Source: Paracoccus sulfuroxidans
GTDB lineage: Bacteria; Pseudomonadota; Alphaproteobacteria; Rhodobacterales; Rhodobacteraceae
Direction: 5' to 3'
NCBI RefSeq assembly: GCF_007830335.1
Contig: NZ_VLKU01000006.1
Coordinates: forward strand, 191,001 to 255,000
DNA length: 64,000 nucleotides
Made by a program: the position numbers and the translations under genes
Notes under the pieces: model-generated
What the model was told of the DNA's origin: nothing
Databases searched by the model: none
Seen by the model: only the letters and a program-made list of their open reading frames with translations
In this document: one piece after another, positions 53,703-61,982 of the stretch
How positions within the stretch are numbered: position 1 is the stretch's first letter
How the letters are laid out: every line of letters begins with the position of its first letter

Positions 53703-53862
53703 ATCTGCCATTTCCTTGCTGCCGGGCCGGGACAGTGCCGCAAGCCGCGTGTTGCCATGTGCTTTCCCGATGCTATAGGCAGGATTTCGGGGCGGGCAAT
53801 TCAGATCGCCTTGCGGGTCCGACAGCCCAGCTAAACTAACGACCGGCGAACGGGGCAAGACC

Positions 53863-54792
53863 ATGGCTCAGCTTCCCCCTCTGCGCGCGCTGCAGATCTT
53901 CGAAGCCTTTGGCCGGCTTGGGACCGTGCATGCCACCGCGCAAGAGCTGAACGTGACGCCCGGCGCGGTCAGCCAGCAGCTGCGCCTGCTGGAAGATCAC
54001 CTTGAGATGGTGCTGCTGGTCAAGGACGGCCGCCGCGCGGCGCTGACGCCGGTGGCGCGCGGCTATCACGAATTGATCGCGCAGGGGTTCGGGCGGTTCG
54101 CGCTGGCGCAGGACTATATCGTCGAGCATCGGCTGGCGCAGGAATTGACGATTTCCTGCCTGCCGACGCTGTTGCAGCGCTGGCTCAATCCGCTGCTTCC
54201 GGCCTTTCAGCTGGCCACCAGCGACTCCTCGCTGCGGCTGATCGCGCAGGACCTTGAACCCGATTCGCATATGCTGGAACACACGTTTCGCCTGACTTAT
54301 GGCGAGGTCGGACGGCGATACACCCATTCGCGGGTGCTGTTCACCGATTTCTGCTTTCCCGCCGCCTCGCCCGAGTTCCTAGCCCGCCACCCCGAGGCGC
54401 TGACGCCCGAGGGCTTGGCCCGCCTGCCGCTGATCGGCATCGACTGGGGCGCGCAATACACGACCGAGCCGCATTGGCGCGACTGGTTCCTGTCGCAACT
54501 GGCGACCGAGCCGCCACCCCTGCGCCATGTCGCGGTCTATTCGGCCTCGGGGATGGGGCTCGAGGCGGCGGCGGCGGGGCAGGGGGCGGTGCTGGCGCAA
54601 TGGTCATTCGCGCGGGACGATCTGGCAGCGGGTCGATTGGTCAGATTGTCGCAGGATCGTCTGTATCTGCCCGATCCCTACTTTGTCTGCTGGGGTCAGA
54701 CGACGCTGAATCAACCGGTTGCACGGCATTTTCTGGATTGGCTGATGCAGATCATCAAACCGATTCGAGAACAGACGCGACAGCAAAACTAA
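53863..54792 (+). CDS. LysR family regulator (GcvA-like)
   Basis: A 309-residue LysR regulator of the GcvA-like subgroup: LPPLRALQIFEAFGRLG at the N-terminus, helix-turn-helix HATAQELNVTPGAVSQQLRL (about 26-45). The effector domain spans about 90-300. It lies between the FAD oxidoreductase and the Rieske oxygenase operon and probably controls one or both. The gap to the Rieske gene has AAGTGC-N4-GCACTT at 54802-54817, a possible operator or weak terminator. Confidence 0.9.
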   Translation: MAQLPPLRALQIFEAFGRLGTVHATAQELNVTPGAVSQQLRLLEDHLEMVLLVKDGRRAALTPVARGYHELIAQGFGRFALAQDYIVEHRLAQELTISCLPTLLQRWLNPLLPAFQLATSDSSLRLIAQDLEPDSHMLEHTFRLTYGEVGRRYTHSRVLFTDFCFPAASPEFLARHPEALTPEGLARLPLIGIDWGAQYTTEPHWRDWFLSQLATEPPPLRHVAVYSASGMGLEAAAAGQGAVLAQWSFARDDLAAGRLVRLSQDRLYLPDPYFVCWGQTTLNQPVARHFLDWLMQIIKPIREQTRQQN

Positions 54793-54801
54793 ACATTCAG
54801 A

Positions 54802-54817
54802 AAGTGCTTCTGCACTT
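54802..54817. promoter_or_regulatory. Inverted repeat before the Rieske oxygenase gene
   Basis: AAGTGC, TTCT and GCACTT form a 6-bp dyad between the lysR stop (54792) and the Rieske gene start (54873). It could be a LysR site or a weak hairpin. Confidence 0.4.
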
Positions 54818-54872
54818 ATCCTGACCTGCCTCCGCGCTAAGCTGCCCCAACACAGCTACAAGGGATGCAGCC

Positions 54873-55913
54873 ATGTTTCTGAAGAACGCCTGGTACGTTG
54901 CGGCCTGGAGCCACGAGGTGACGCAGAGCCTGCAGCAGATCATCGTTCTGGGCGAAAAGATCTGCGTCTTCCGTAACTCTCAGGATGAGGTGATCGCGCT
55001 TGAGGACGCCTGTCCGCATCGCAAGCTGCCGCTGTCCAAGGGCCGGATCAAGGGCGACAACGTCGAATGCGGCTATCACGGGCTGACCTTCGATTGTGCC
55101 GGTCAATGCGTCTGGGCTCCGGGCGGCGGGCGTATCCCCTCGGCGGCGAAAGTGCGGCCCTATCCGGTGCATGAGAAATACGGTCTGGTCTGGATCTGGA
55201 TGGGCAATGCGGCCATCGCCGATGCCGACGACATCATCGACATCCCGAATTTCGACAGCCCCGACTGGGGCATCAACCGCGGCGCCGCGATGGAGCTGCA
55301 GTGCAACTATCTGCTGATGTGCGACAACCTGCTGGACCCGACCCATGTGGCCTGGGTGCATGAAAGCAGCTTTGCGCAGGCCGCCACCAAGGATGCGCCG
55401 CTGAAGGTCACCCGCACCGACAATGGCGTCATCGTCCATCGCTGGATGATGAATGTCGAACCCGCGCCCTTCTATGCCAAGATCGTGGAATTCGACGGCA
55501 ATTGCGACAGGTTGCAGCATTATGAGGTGCGCTATCCCAGCCATGCGCTGATCCGCGCGGTCTTCACGCCCGCAGGCACCGGCGGCCCCGATGGCACGCT
55601 GGACGAAAAAACCTTCGTCATGGACAGCTACAACTTCATGACCCCCACGACCGAGACCGAGACGCGCTATTACTGGTTCCAGCTGCGCAACATCCGTCCC
55701 GACGATGAAGAGCTGTCGCAGATGATGTCCGAGGACGTGCGCCACGCCTTCGAGGAAGACCGGGCGGTCCTCAATCAGGTCCAGATCGGGATGAACAGCA
55801 AGACCTCGCCCCATATCGACCTGTCGATCGACGCGGGCCAGCTGCGCTTCCGTCGCCAGCTTGAGGCGATGATCGTCGAAGAGCGCATGGTCGACGAAAA
55901 GATGCAGGCCTGA
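54873..55913 (+). CDS. Rieske [2Fe-2S] aromatic/demethylating oxygenase subunit (VanA-like)
   Basis: A 346-residue Rieske oxygenase of the vanillate demethylase-like group. Rieske ligands are Cys47-X-His49 and Cys66-X2-His69. The mononuclear iron facial triad lies in DNLLDPTHVAWVHES, with His158 and His163 plus a later Asp. Electrons come from the reductase encoded 2 nt downstream. Members demethylate or hydroxylate aromatic acids, N-methylated amino acids and related compounds. The neighbouring polar-amino-acid-type importer suggests a nitrogen-containing substrate; this is inference. Confidence 0.92.
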   Translation: MFLKNAWYVAAWSHEVTQSLQQIIVLGEKICVFRNSQDEVIALEDACPHRKLPLSKGRIKGDNVECGYHGLTFDCAGQCVWAPGGGRIPSAAKVRPYPVHEKYGLVWIWMGNAAIADADDIIDIPNFDSPDWGINRGAAMELQCNYLLMCDNLLDPTHVAWVHESSFAQAATKDAPLKVTRTDNGVIVHRWMMNVEPAPFYAKIVEFDGNCDRLQHYEVRYPSHALIRAVFTPAGTGGPDGTLDEKTFVMDSYNFMTPTTETETRYYWFQLRNIRPDDEELSQMMSEDVRHAFEEDRAVLNQVQIGMNSKTSPHIDLSIDAGQLRFRRQLEAMIVEERMVDEKMQA

Positions 55914-55915
55914 GG

Positions 55916-57070
55916 ATGGCGACGGGTTTTCGCCGGTTCCGTGTGGCGCAGAAACTGCCGGAAAGCAGCAATATCACCTCGTTCCATCTGGCGCCCGAGG
56001 ATGGCGGCCCGCTGTGGGACATGCGCCCGGGCCAGTATCTGACGCTGCGCATTCCGGGGCCGGATGGCCCGGTTCTGCGGACCTATTCGCTGTCGGCGCT
56101 GGCCGAGGGGCAGGCGGCCCACCGCATCAGCGTCAAACGCGAGGAACAGGGCATCGGCTCGGGCTGGCTGCACGACCATCTTGCCGAGGGCGATGTGGTC
56201 GAGATTGCCGCGCCGCGCGGCAGCTTCGTTCTGGATGAGGCCAGCCCGCGCCCGGTCCTGCTTTTGGCGGGCGGGGTGGGGCTGACGCCGCTGCTGGCGA
56301 TGCTGCACCGGCTGGCCCAAACGCAGCGCCGCGTCTGGTTCGTCCATGCGGTCGAGAACGGCGATGTGCATGCGCTGGCGGATGAGGCGGCGGCACTGGC
56401 CGCCGGGGCCGAAGGGCGCATCACCCTGCGCCATGTCTATCGCAACCCCAGCCAGCAGGACCGTGCTTCAGGGCGTTTCCATGCCGAGGGCGTCATCGAC
56501 CGCGCCCTGCTGCAATCGCTGCTGCCGCTGGATGATTACGACGTCTATCTGTGCGGCCCGACGCCCTTCATGGTCGCCATGTGGCAGCTGCTGACAGGTC
56601 TTGGCATAGCACCCGCCCGCATCGCCTATGAGTTCTTCGGCAAGGGCGGATCGCTTGCGGCGCTGGCGGCCACGCCCGTCGCGCCTGCGGTCGATCGCCG
56701 GATGCCTGTGCATGCGCCGAAGTCTCTGGCCCGGCTCGACTTCCTGACCGATCCCGATGCCCGGGCCTTGCCCGAACGGATCGCCAGTGCCGCCCCCGTG
56801 ACGGTGATCGGCGACGCGGCCGAGGTGGTGTTCCGCCGCTCGGGCGTGACCGTGCCATGGAATGACGCCAGCGCCTCGATTCTCGAGCTTGCCGAGGCGG
56901 CGGGACTGGACCCGGCCTTCAGCTGCCGCGAGGGGATTTGCAGCACCTGCCGCTGCGCCATCGCCGAGGGCGCGGTCGAATATACCTCGGACCCGCTGGA
57001 TCCGCCGCCACCGGGTCAGGTGCTGATCTGCTGCTCTCGCCCCTCCGGGCGCATCGTGTTGGATCTATAG
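55916..57070 (+). CDS. Ferredoxin-NAD(P) reductase partner of the Rieske oxygenase (hybrid FNR + 2Fe-2S)
   Basis: A 384-residue oxidoreductase: FAD-binding barrel at about 1-105 (RTYSLSA), NAD-binding domain at 110-240 (LLLAGGVGLTPLLAML, YLCGPTPFM), and a C-terminal plant-type 2Fe-2S domain with CREGICSTC and a late Cys in VLICC. An extra ~75-residue linker lies before the ferredoxin domain, with a second Pro/Ala-rich stretch. The start overlaps or abuts the Rieske gene stop, so the two are one unit. Confidence 0.92.
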   Translation: MATGFRRFRVAQKLPESSNITSFHLAPEDGGPLWDMRPGQYLTLRIPGPDGPVLRTYSLSALAEGQAAHRISVKREEQGIGSGWLHDHLAEGDVVEIAAPRGSFVLDEASPRPVLLLAGGVGLTPLLAMLHRLAQTQRRVWFVHAVENGDVHALADEAAALAAGAEGRITLRHVYRNPSQQDRASGRFHAEGVIDRALLQSLLPLDDYDVYLCGPTPFMVAMWQLLTGLGIAPARIAYEFFGKGGSLAALAATPVAPAVDRRMPVHAPKSLARLDFLTDPDARALPERIASAAPVTVIGDAAEVVFRRSGVTVPWNDASASILELAEAAGLDPAFSCREGICSTCRCAIAEGAVEYTSDPLDPPPPGQVLICCSRPSGRIVLDL

Positions 57071-57147
57071 GGAAATAACAGCCAAGGCGGCAGAGGAGGC
57101 GTCCTTCCCTGCCGGTTCGTCGATCAGGAAGACATCCGGGAAATGGT

Positions 57148-57165
57148 CTTATTGCTGAAAATAAG
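57148..57165. promoter_or_regulatory. AT-rich dyad upstream of the fused transporter gene
   Basis: CTTATT (57148-57153) and AATAAG (57160-57165) form a dyad in an AT-rich patch of the 185-bp gap 57071-57255, followed by a TATACATAAT stretch. It is a probable promoter/operator region for the transporter operon. Confidence 0.45.
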
Positions 57166-57255
57166 TCTATACATAATCAAGAATCCCGGTAGATTTCCGT
57201 GACACGAATACGGCGCGAAGCCGTCCTGCAGCCACAGCAGAAGGGAAGCAATCCC

Positions 57256-59175
57256 ATGGCATTCATGCCGCTAGACTATCCGACGATGCGCGCCGAATTT
57301 CTGGACGCGGCGGCTGCCACAGGGGCCGAGATCCACGCCTATCCGCATCCCCAGCCGGGCCCCAATGGCGAGGCGATTGCCACTGACGTTGCCCTAATCG
57401 GCAGCCGGACGGCTGCCCGGCTTCTGGTCATCAACTCGGGCACGCATGGGGTCGAGGGGGCCTATGGCTCGGCCGCGCAGGTGGCGTGGATGCGCCGCCA
57501 CCAGCCCTGGCATCTGCCGGAAAACACCGCCGTCCTGATGATCCATCTGATCAATCCCTGGGGTGTGGCCTGGTCGCGCCGGGTGAATGAGGACAACGTC
57601 GACCTGAACCGCAACTTTCTGGACTGGTCGCGCCCCGCGCCGCAGAATCCGGGCTATGCCCCGCTGCATCCCGCACTGGTCTATGCCGATCTGGACGGCC
57701 CCGACCGGGCGCGGGCCGATGCCGCCTATGCCGAGGCGAGCGCGGGGGCCGGGGGCTTTGCCGCCTTGGCTCCGACCATCGAGGCGGGGCAATACAGCCA
57801 TCCGGACGGGCTTTTCTATGGCGGCAGCGGGCCGGTCTGGTCGAACCAGACCCTGAACCGCATCCTGTCGGATTTCGGCGCTGCGGCGCAGGATGTCATC
57901 GTCTTTGACCTGCACACCGGCGCAGGCCCCTATGCCTATCCCGCGCTGCTGTCGGTCGCGGTCGAGGAGCATGCGGGCCTCGACTGGGGCCGCACTTTGT
58001 TCGGGCCCGCCATGTCGGTTGTCCTGACCGGAGAGGGACGGACCACCGATACCGGTATTGCGGCGACGGCGACGGGCTATGTCTCGGACGCGGTGCGCAA
58101 GGGGATGCCGCAGGCGCGGGTGCTGCCGCTGGTCATCGAATGCGGCACGCTGCCGGGGGAATACGTCAACAACGCGGTGCGCGAGGACAATTGGCTGCAC
58201 CTGCATGGCGCGCCGCTGTCGTCGCAGGGCCAGGCGATCAAGGATACCCTGCGCCACGCTTTTGTTCCCGCCGACCCCGGTTGGCAGGGGCAGGTGCTGG
58301 CCGCGAGCCTGGCCTATTTCGACCGCGCTCTGGCTGATCTGGAACAGTTGGGCGGTAATGCGCCGCGTCTGGCGGTGGCGAAACCCGCGGCTCCGGCGGC
58401 ACCGCAATCGGGGCGCGCGGCGGTCGAGGTGCATGACCTGCACAAAAGCTATGGCGCGCTGGAGGTTTTGAAGGGCGTCGGGCTGGTCGCGCAGCCGGGC
58501 GAGGTGGTGTCGATGATCGGCTCGTCCGGGTCGGGCAAGTCGACCTTCCTGCGCTGCATCAACCTGCTGGAGCAGCCCAAAAGCGGCCGCATCCTGATCG
58601 ACGGCGAAGAAATCCGGATGAAGCCCGACCGCGATGGTCTGACCGTTCCCGCCGACCAGAAACAGGTCGAGCGGATCCGCGCCCGCGTCGGCATGGTGTT
58701 TCAGAACTTCAACCTGTGGCCGCATCTGTCGGTGCTGGACAATATCGTCGAAGCCCCCATCCACGTGCTGAAGGAAAGCCGGGCCGAGGCCGTCGACCGC
58801 GCGCATGAGCTGCTGAAGAAGGTGGGCCTGTCGGAAAAGCACGCCCATTTCCCCGGCCAGCTTTCGGGCGGCCAGCAGCAGCGCGCCGCGATTGCGCGCA
58901 CGCTTGCCATGCGCCCCAAGGTCATCCTGCTGGATGAGCCGACCAGCGCGCTGGACCCGGAACTGGTGGGTGAGGTGCTGCGCGTCATCCGCCAACTGGC
59001 GGAAGAGGGCAACACGATGATCCTTGTCACGCATGAGATGCAGTTCGCGCGCGAGGTCTCGCATCACATCAAGTTCCTGCATCAGGGCCGCGTCGAGGAA
59101 GAGGGCGCGCCCGACCAGATTTTCACCAATCCCCGCTCTGAGCGGCTCAGCCAGTTCCTCGCCAGATGCAACTAG
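57256..59175 (+). CDS. Fusion: DUF2817 (M14-like zinc hydrolase) + polar amino-acid ABC ATPase
   Basis: A 639-residue two-domain protein. Residues 1-370 are a DUF2817/M14-like metallo-hydrolase: His64 and Glu67 in GTHGVEGAYGS, NEDNVDLNRNFLDW, His220 in DLHTGAGPYA, and Glu295 in VIECGT as catalytic base. An Ala/Pro linker (about 371-387) leads to a GlnQ/HisP-type ATPase: Walker A GSSGSGKST (422-430), signature LSGGQQQR (536-543), Walker B VILLDEPTSALD, H-loop THEM. The start at 57256 has AAGGGAAG upstream; an upstream GTG-like start exists at 57199. No start codon with a ribosome site precedes the ATPase domain, so the fusion seems real. It is followed by the binding protein and two permeases. 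Confidence 0.9.
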   Translation: MAFMPLDYPTMRAEFLDAAAATGAEIHAYPHPQPGPNGEAIATDVALIGSRTAARLLVINSGTHGVEGAYGSAAQVAWMRRHQPWHLPENTAVLMIHLINPWGVAWSRRVNEDNVDLNRNFLDWSRPAPQNPGYAPLHPALVYADLDGPDRARADAAYAEASAGAGGFAALAPTIEAGQYSHPDGLFYGGSGPVWSNQTLNRILSDFGAAAQDVIVFDLHTGAGPYAYPALLSVAVEEHAGLDWGRTLFGPAMSVVLTGEGRTTDTGIAATATGYVSDAVRKGMPQARVLPLVIECGTLPGEYVNNAVREDNWLHLHGAPLSSQGQAIKDTLRHAFVPADPGWQGQVLAASLAYFDRALADLEQLGGNAPRLAVAKPAAPAAPQSGRAAVEVHDLHKSYGALEVLKGVGLVAQPGEVVSMIGSSGSGKSTFLRCINLLEQPKSGRILIDGEEIRMKPDRDGLTVPADQKQVERIRARVGMVFQNFNLWPHLSVLDNIVEAPIHVLKESRAEAVDRAHELLKKVGLSEKHAHFPGQLSGGQQQRAAIARTLAMRPKVILLDEPTSALDPELVGEVLRVIRQLAEEGNTMILVTHEMQFAREVSHHIKFLHQGRVEEEGAPDQIFTNPRSERLSQFLARCN

Positions 59176-59248
59176 GCCGGCCGCCGGACAGGACCCGCGC
59201 GATCACACGGGAAAAATCGTGACGAACCAACATCAAAGGGAAACGCAA

Positions 59249-60049
59249 ATGAAACTGAAGCTTATCTCTGTTGCAGCGCTTCTGTCGCTGTCCATGGGCA
59301 TCGCCGCTCACGCCGCCGAGGGCGAGCTGGTGATCGGCACCGAAGGCGCGTACCCGCCCTTCTCGATGGCCGATGCCAATGGCAATGTCACCGGCTTTGA
59401 CGCCGATGTCGGCAATGCCGTCTGCGAAAAGCTGGCGCTGAAATGCCGCTTTGTCGTGCAGGCCTTCGACGGGCTGATCCCGGCGCTGAACGCCAAGCGC
59501 TTCGACGTCATCATCTCGGGCATGTCGATCACCGAAGAGCGCGGCAAGCAGATCGATTTCTCGCGCAGCTATGGCGAGTTCCCGAACAACTTCATCGCCA
59601 AGAAGGGCACGGAACTGGCCGATGCGAAGGACATCGAGACGCTGAAGGCCGACCTGAGCGGGTTGCGCGTCGGCGTGCAGGGCGGCACCACCCATGCGGC
59701 CTATGTCGAGAAGAACATGCCCGACGTCCAGCTGATGACCTATGACACGCTGGACCAGATGCAGATTGACCTTGCAAGCGGACGTCTGGACAGCTCATTC
59801 GCGGATGCCTCGGCGCAAAGCGATTTTCTGGCCAAGCCCGACGGGGCCGAGTTCCAGATGGTCGATGTGGTGATCGACTCCAGCTCGGATGCGACGCTGG
59901 GCACCGGCCTTGGCATCGGCATCCGCAAGGATGAAACCGAGCTGAAGGAAAAGATCAACGAGGCGCTGTGTGAGCTGGGCCGCGAGGGCACGCTGAAAAC
60001 CTCGTCCGAGAAGTGGTTCAAGATGGACATTTCGCAGACCTGCGACTGA
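59249..60049 (+). CDS. Polar amino-acid ABC transporter substrate-binding protein
   Basis: A 266-residue periplasmic binding protein of the HisJ/ArgT class (lysine/arginine/ornithine/histidine group). The Sec signal ends at HAAE; GTEGAYPPFSMADANGNVTG and DVIISGMSITEERGKQIDFS are family hallmarks. Cys pair at VCEKLALKC is typical of LAO proteins. AAAGGG precedes the ATG at 59249. Third in the operon-like run with the fused ATPase and permeases. Confidence 0.93.
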   Translation: MKLKLISVAALLSLSMGIAAHAAEGELVIGTEGAYPPFSMADANGNVTGFDADVGNAVCEKLALKCRFVVQAFDGLIPALNAKRFDVIISGMSITEERGKQIDFSRSYGEFPNNFIAKKGTELADAKDIETLKADLSGLRVGVQGGTTHAAYVEKNMPDVQLMTYDTLDQMQIDLASGRLDSSFADASAQSDFLAKPDGAEFQMVDVVIDSSSDATLGTGLGIGIRKDETELKEKINEALCELGREGTLKTSSEKWFKMDISQTCD

Positions 60050-60062
60050 TCCCTGATCGACC

Positions 60063-60084
60063 GGGAAGGCGCTGACGCCTTCCC
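60063..60084 (+). terminator. Intercistronic hairpin after the binding-protein gene
   Basis: GGGAAGGCG and CGCCTTCCC form a perfect 9-bp stem with loop CTGA, without a T-run. It lies between the binding-protein and permease genes. Such hairpins protect the upstream mRNA and raise binding-protein levels relative to permeases. Confidence 0.6.
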
Positions 60085-60111
60085 GACCCATCCTTCAGAC
60101 AGGCGGATTCC

Positions 60112-60819
60112 ATGCAATTCGGGTTAGCTCAGCTTTGGGAAGGCGGCTGGATCGGCGCGCTTCTGCGCGGCGCGTCCATCACCATCGCGGTCGGCTTCGG
60201 AGCCATGCTTCTGGGGCTGGTCATCGGCATTGCCTGCGGGCTGATCAAATGGGGTCAGGTCCGGCCGCTGAACTGGCTGGTCGATATCTATACGACCGTG
60301 GTTCGCGGCGTTCCGGAACTGCTGATCATCTATCTTCTGTTCTTCTCATCGGTCGAATTCGTGGCCCGCATCGGCACCGCCTTCGGCTGGGCGGGGCTGG
60401 CGGACACGGGCTATCCCTTCCTGATCGGGGTCATCGCCATCGGCACCATCTCGGGCTCTTACGCGACCGAGGTCGTGCGCGGCGCGCTGGCCGCCATCCC
60501 GAAGGGCCATATCGAGGCTGCCCGCGCCCTTGGCATGCCGCGCAAGCGCATCTTCCGGCGGATCATCCTGCCGCAGATGCTGCGGATCGCGGTGCCGGGG
60601 CTCAACAACATCTGGCAGGCGACGATGAAGGACACCGCGCTGATTTCCGTCGTCGGCCTGCAAGAGCTGATGCGGACCGCCTTCATCGGCGCCGGTTCGA
60701 CGCGCAACCCCTTCATCTTCTACCTGATCGCGGGGGCGCTTTATCTTGTCATCACCTTTGTCAGCCAGATCGGCTTTCGCCGCGCCGAACGGGCGCTGGT
60801 GCTGAAAGGAAGGGCCTAG
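60112..60819 (+). CDS. Polar amino-acid ABC transporter permease (HisQ type)
   Basis: A 235-residue permease with about five helices. YTTVVRGVPELLIIYLLFF and EAARALGMPRKRIFRRIILP (the EAA loop) are HisQ hallmarks. It partners with the permease 1 nt downstream and the fused ATPase. Cargo is predicted to be a cationic or amide-bearing compound. Confidence 0.93.
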   Translation: MQFGLAQLWEGGWIGALLRGASITIAVGFGAMLLGLVIGIACGLIKWGQVRPLNWLVDIYTTVVRGVPELLIIYLLFFSSVEFVARIGTAFGWAGLADTGYPFLIGVIAIGTISGSYATEVVRGALAAIPKGHIEAARALGMPRKRIFRRIILPQMLRIAVPGLNNIWQATMKDTALISVVGLQELMRTAFIGAGSTRNPFIFYLIAGALYLVITFVSQIGFRRAERALVLKGRA

Positions 60820-60820
60820 C

Positions 60821-61504
60821 ATGGACGCCGAGCTGATCTATCGCGCCGTCACGACGCTGGCCAAGGGCGTGAGCGTCACGCTGACGCTGGCCTCGATCGC
60901 CGTGGCCATCGGCTTTTGCCTGGGCCTTGGGCTAGCGGTCATGCGCGTGTCCAGCAGCCGCCTGCTGTCGGGCTTTGCGGAATATTACAGCGCCGTCTTC
61001 CGGGGCACGCCGCTGCTGGTGCAGCTGTTCCTGTTCTACTACGGCCTCGGGCAATTCGATGCGGTCCGCGACAATGCAGTCGCCTGGTGGGTGATCGGCG
61101 ATGCCATGCATTGCGCCATTCTGGCGCTGGCGCTGAACACCGCCGCCTATACCTCGGAAATCCTGCGCGGTGGCCTCATGTCGATCCCCGTCGGGCTGGT
61201 CGAGGCCGCCAAGGCCGCCGGCATGTCGCGCGTCCTGCGCTTCCGCCGGATCGAGTTCCCGCTGGCGATCCGTCAGGCGCTGCCCGCCTATGGCAATGAG
61301 ATCGTGCTGGTCATCAAGGGCACCAGCCTTGCCTCGACCATCACGGTGCTGGAGATCACCGGCCACGCCAAGCGGCTGATGAGCCAGACCTACGCCATCT
61401 TCGAGATCTTCACGATTGCCGGTCTGTTCTATCTGGCGATCAACATGGTGCTGATCTTTGCCGTCCGGCGGCTAGAGGCGCGGCTGGCGAGCCCCGGCAG
61501 ATAA
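60821..61504 (+). CDS. Polar amino-acid ABC transporter permease (HisM type)
   Basis: A 227-residue permease: FRGTPLLVQLFLFYYGLGQF and EAAKAAGMSRVLRFRRIEFP. It starts one base after the HisQ-type stop. The last gene of the transporter operon, followed by a hairpin terminator. Confidence 0.93.
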   Translation: MDAELIYRAVTTLAKGVSVTLTLASIAVAIGFCLGLGLAVMRVSSSRLLSGFAEYYSAVFRGTPLLVQLFLFYYGLGQFDAVRDNAVAWWVIGDAMHCAILALALNTAAYTSEILRGGLMSIPVGLVEAAKAAGMSRVLRFRRIEFPLAIRQALPAYGNEIVLVIKGTSLASTITVLEITGHAKRLMSQTYAIFEIFTIAGLFYLAINMVLIFAVRRLEARLASPGR

Positions 61505-61521
61505 CCCCGGCCTTAGCAAAA

Positions 61522-61551
61522 AACCGGACGGCACATATCTGCCGCCCGGTT
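61522..61551. terminator. Terminator between permease and small exported protein
   Basis: AACCGGACGGCA pairs with TGCCGCCCGGTT with one mismatch and a 6-nt loop. Flanked by A-runs and T-rich sequence, it serves the converging genes. Confidence 0.65.
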
Positions 61552-61594
61552 CTGCATTTCCCCGATACCGACTGTCAGCCTTGTGGCAGTGGGA

Positions 61595-61894
61595 TCAGTG
61601 GTTGATGGCCGCGTATTGCGAGGGCAGAGCAGCGGCTTCGGCCGGGCCGGTGGTCCAGCGGACCGCGCCCGCCACGGCGAAACCGCCCTGAGCGTGCACC
61701 TGACGCAGGTCGGTCGCGCGACCGACGGTCTCGATCAGCATGGCGTTGACGGTGCCGACGGCCGAAACCTTGGGCGTGGTGACGGTTGCAGGGGTCTCAA
61801 CGGATACGTTCTGTTCAGAGGCCAGCACCAGACCGGCGGTCAGCGGCAGAATGGCGGTGGTCAGGGCGATGGCTGCAAATTTGCGAAGGGACAT
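61595..61894 (-). CDS. Small exported protein of unknown function
   Basis: A 99-residue protein with a Sec signal peptide (MSLRKFAAIALTTAILPLTA, cleavage near VLAS). The mature ~75 residues are neutral with no Cys and no recognisable domain; the motif VGRATDLRQVHAQGGFAVAG may be conserved. AGGAG precedes the ATG at 61894. It is divergent from the NodD-like LysR gene and may be its target. I do not recognise it. Confidence 0.65.
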   Translation of the reverse strand: MSLRKFAAIALTTAILPLTAGLVLASEQNVSVETPATVTTPKVSAVGTVNAMLIETVGRATDLRQVHAQGGFAVAGAVRWTTGPAEAAALPSQYAAINH

Positions 61895-61960
61895 GGCTTC
61901 GGCTCCTATCATATCGGGTTGGTTTGTCGTTCGAACCGATATGTTGCTGGACAATTAATG

Positions 61961-61982
61961 AATCAAATTGATACGATTGATT
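61961..61982. promoter_or_regulatory. Inverted repeat in the small-protein/lysR divergent region
   Basis: AATCAA (61961-61966) and TTGATT (61977-61982) form a 6-bp dyad with a 10-bp gap, reaching the start of the lysR gene. A LysR operator is likely. Confidence 0.45.
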
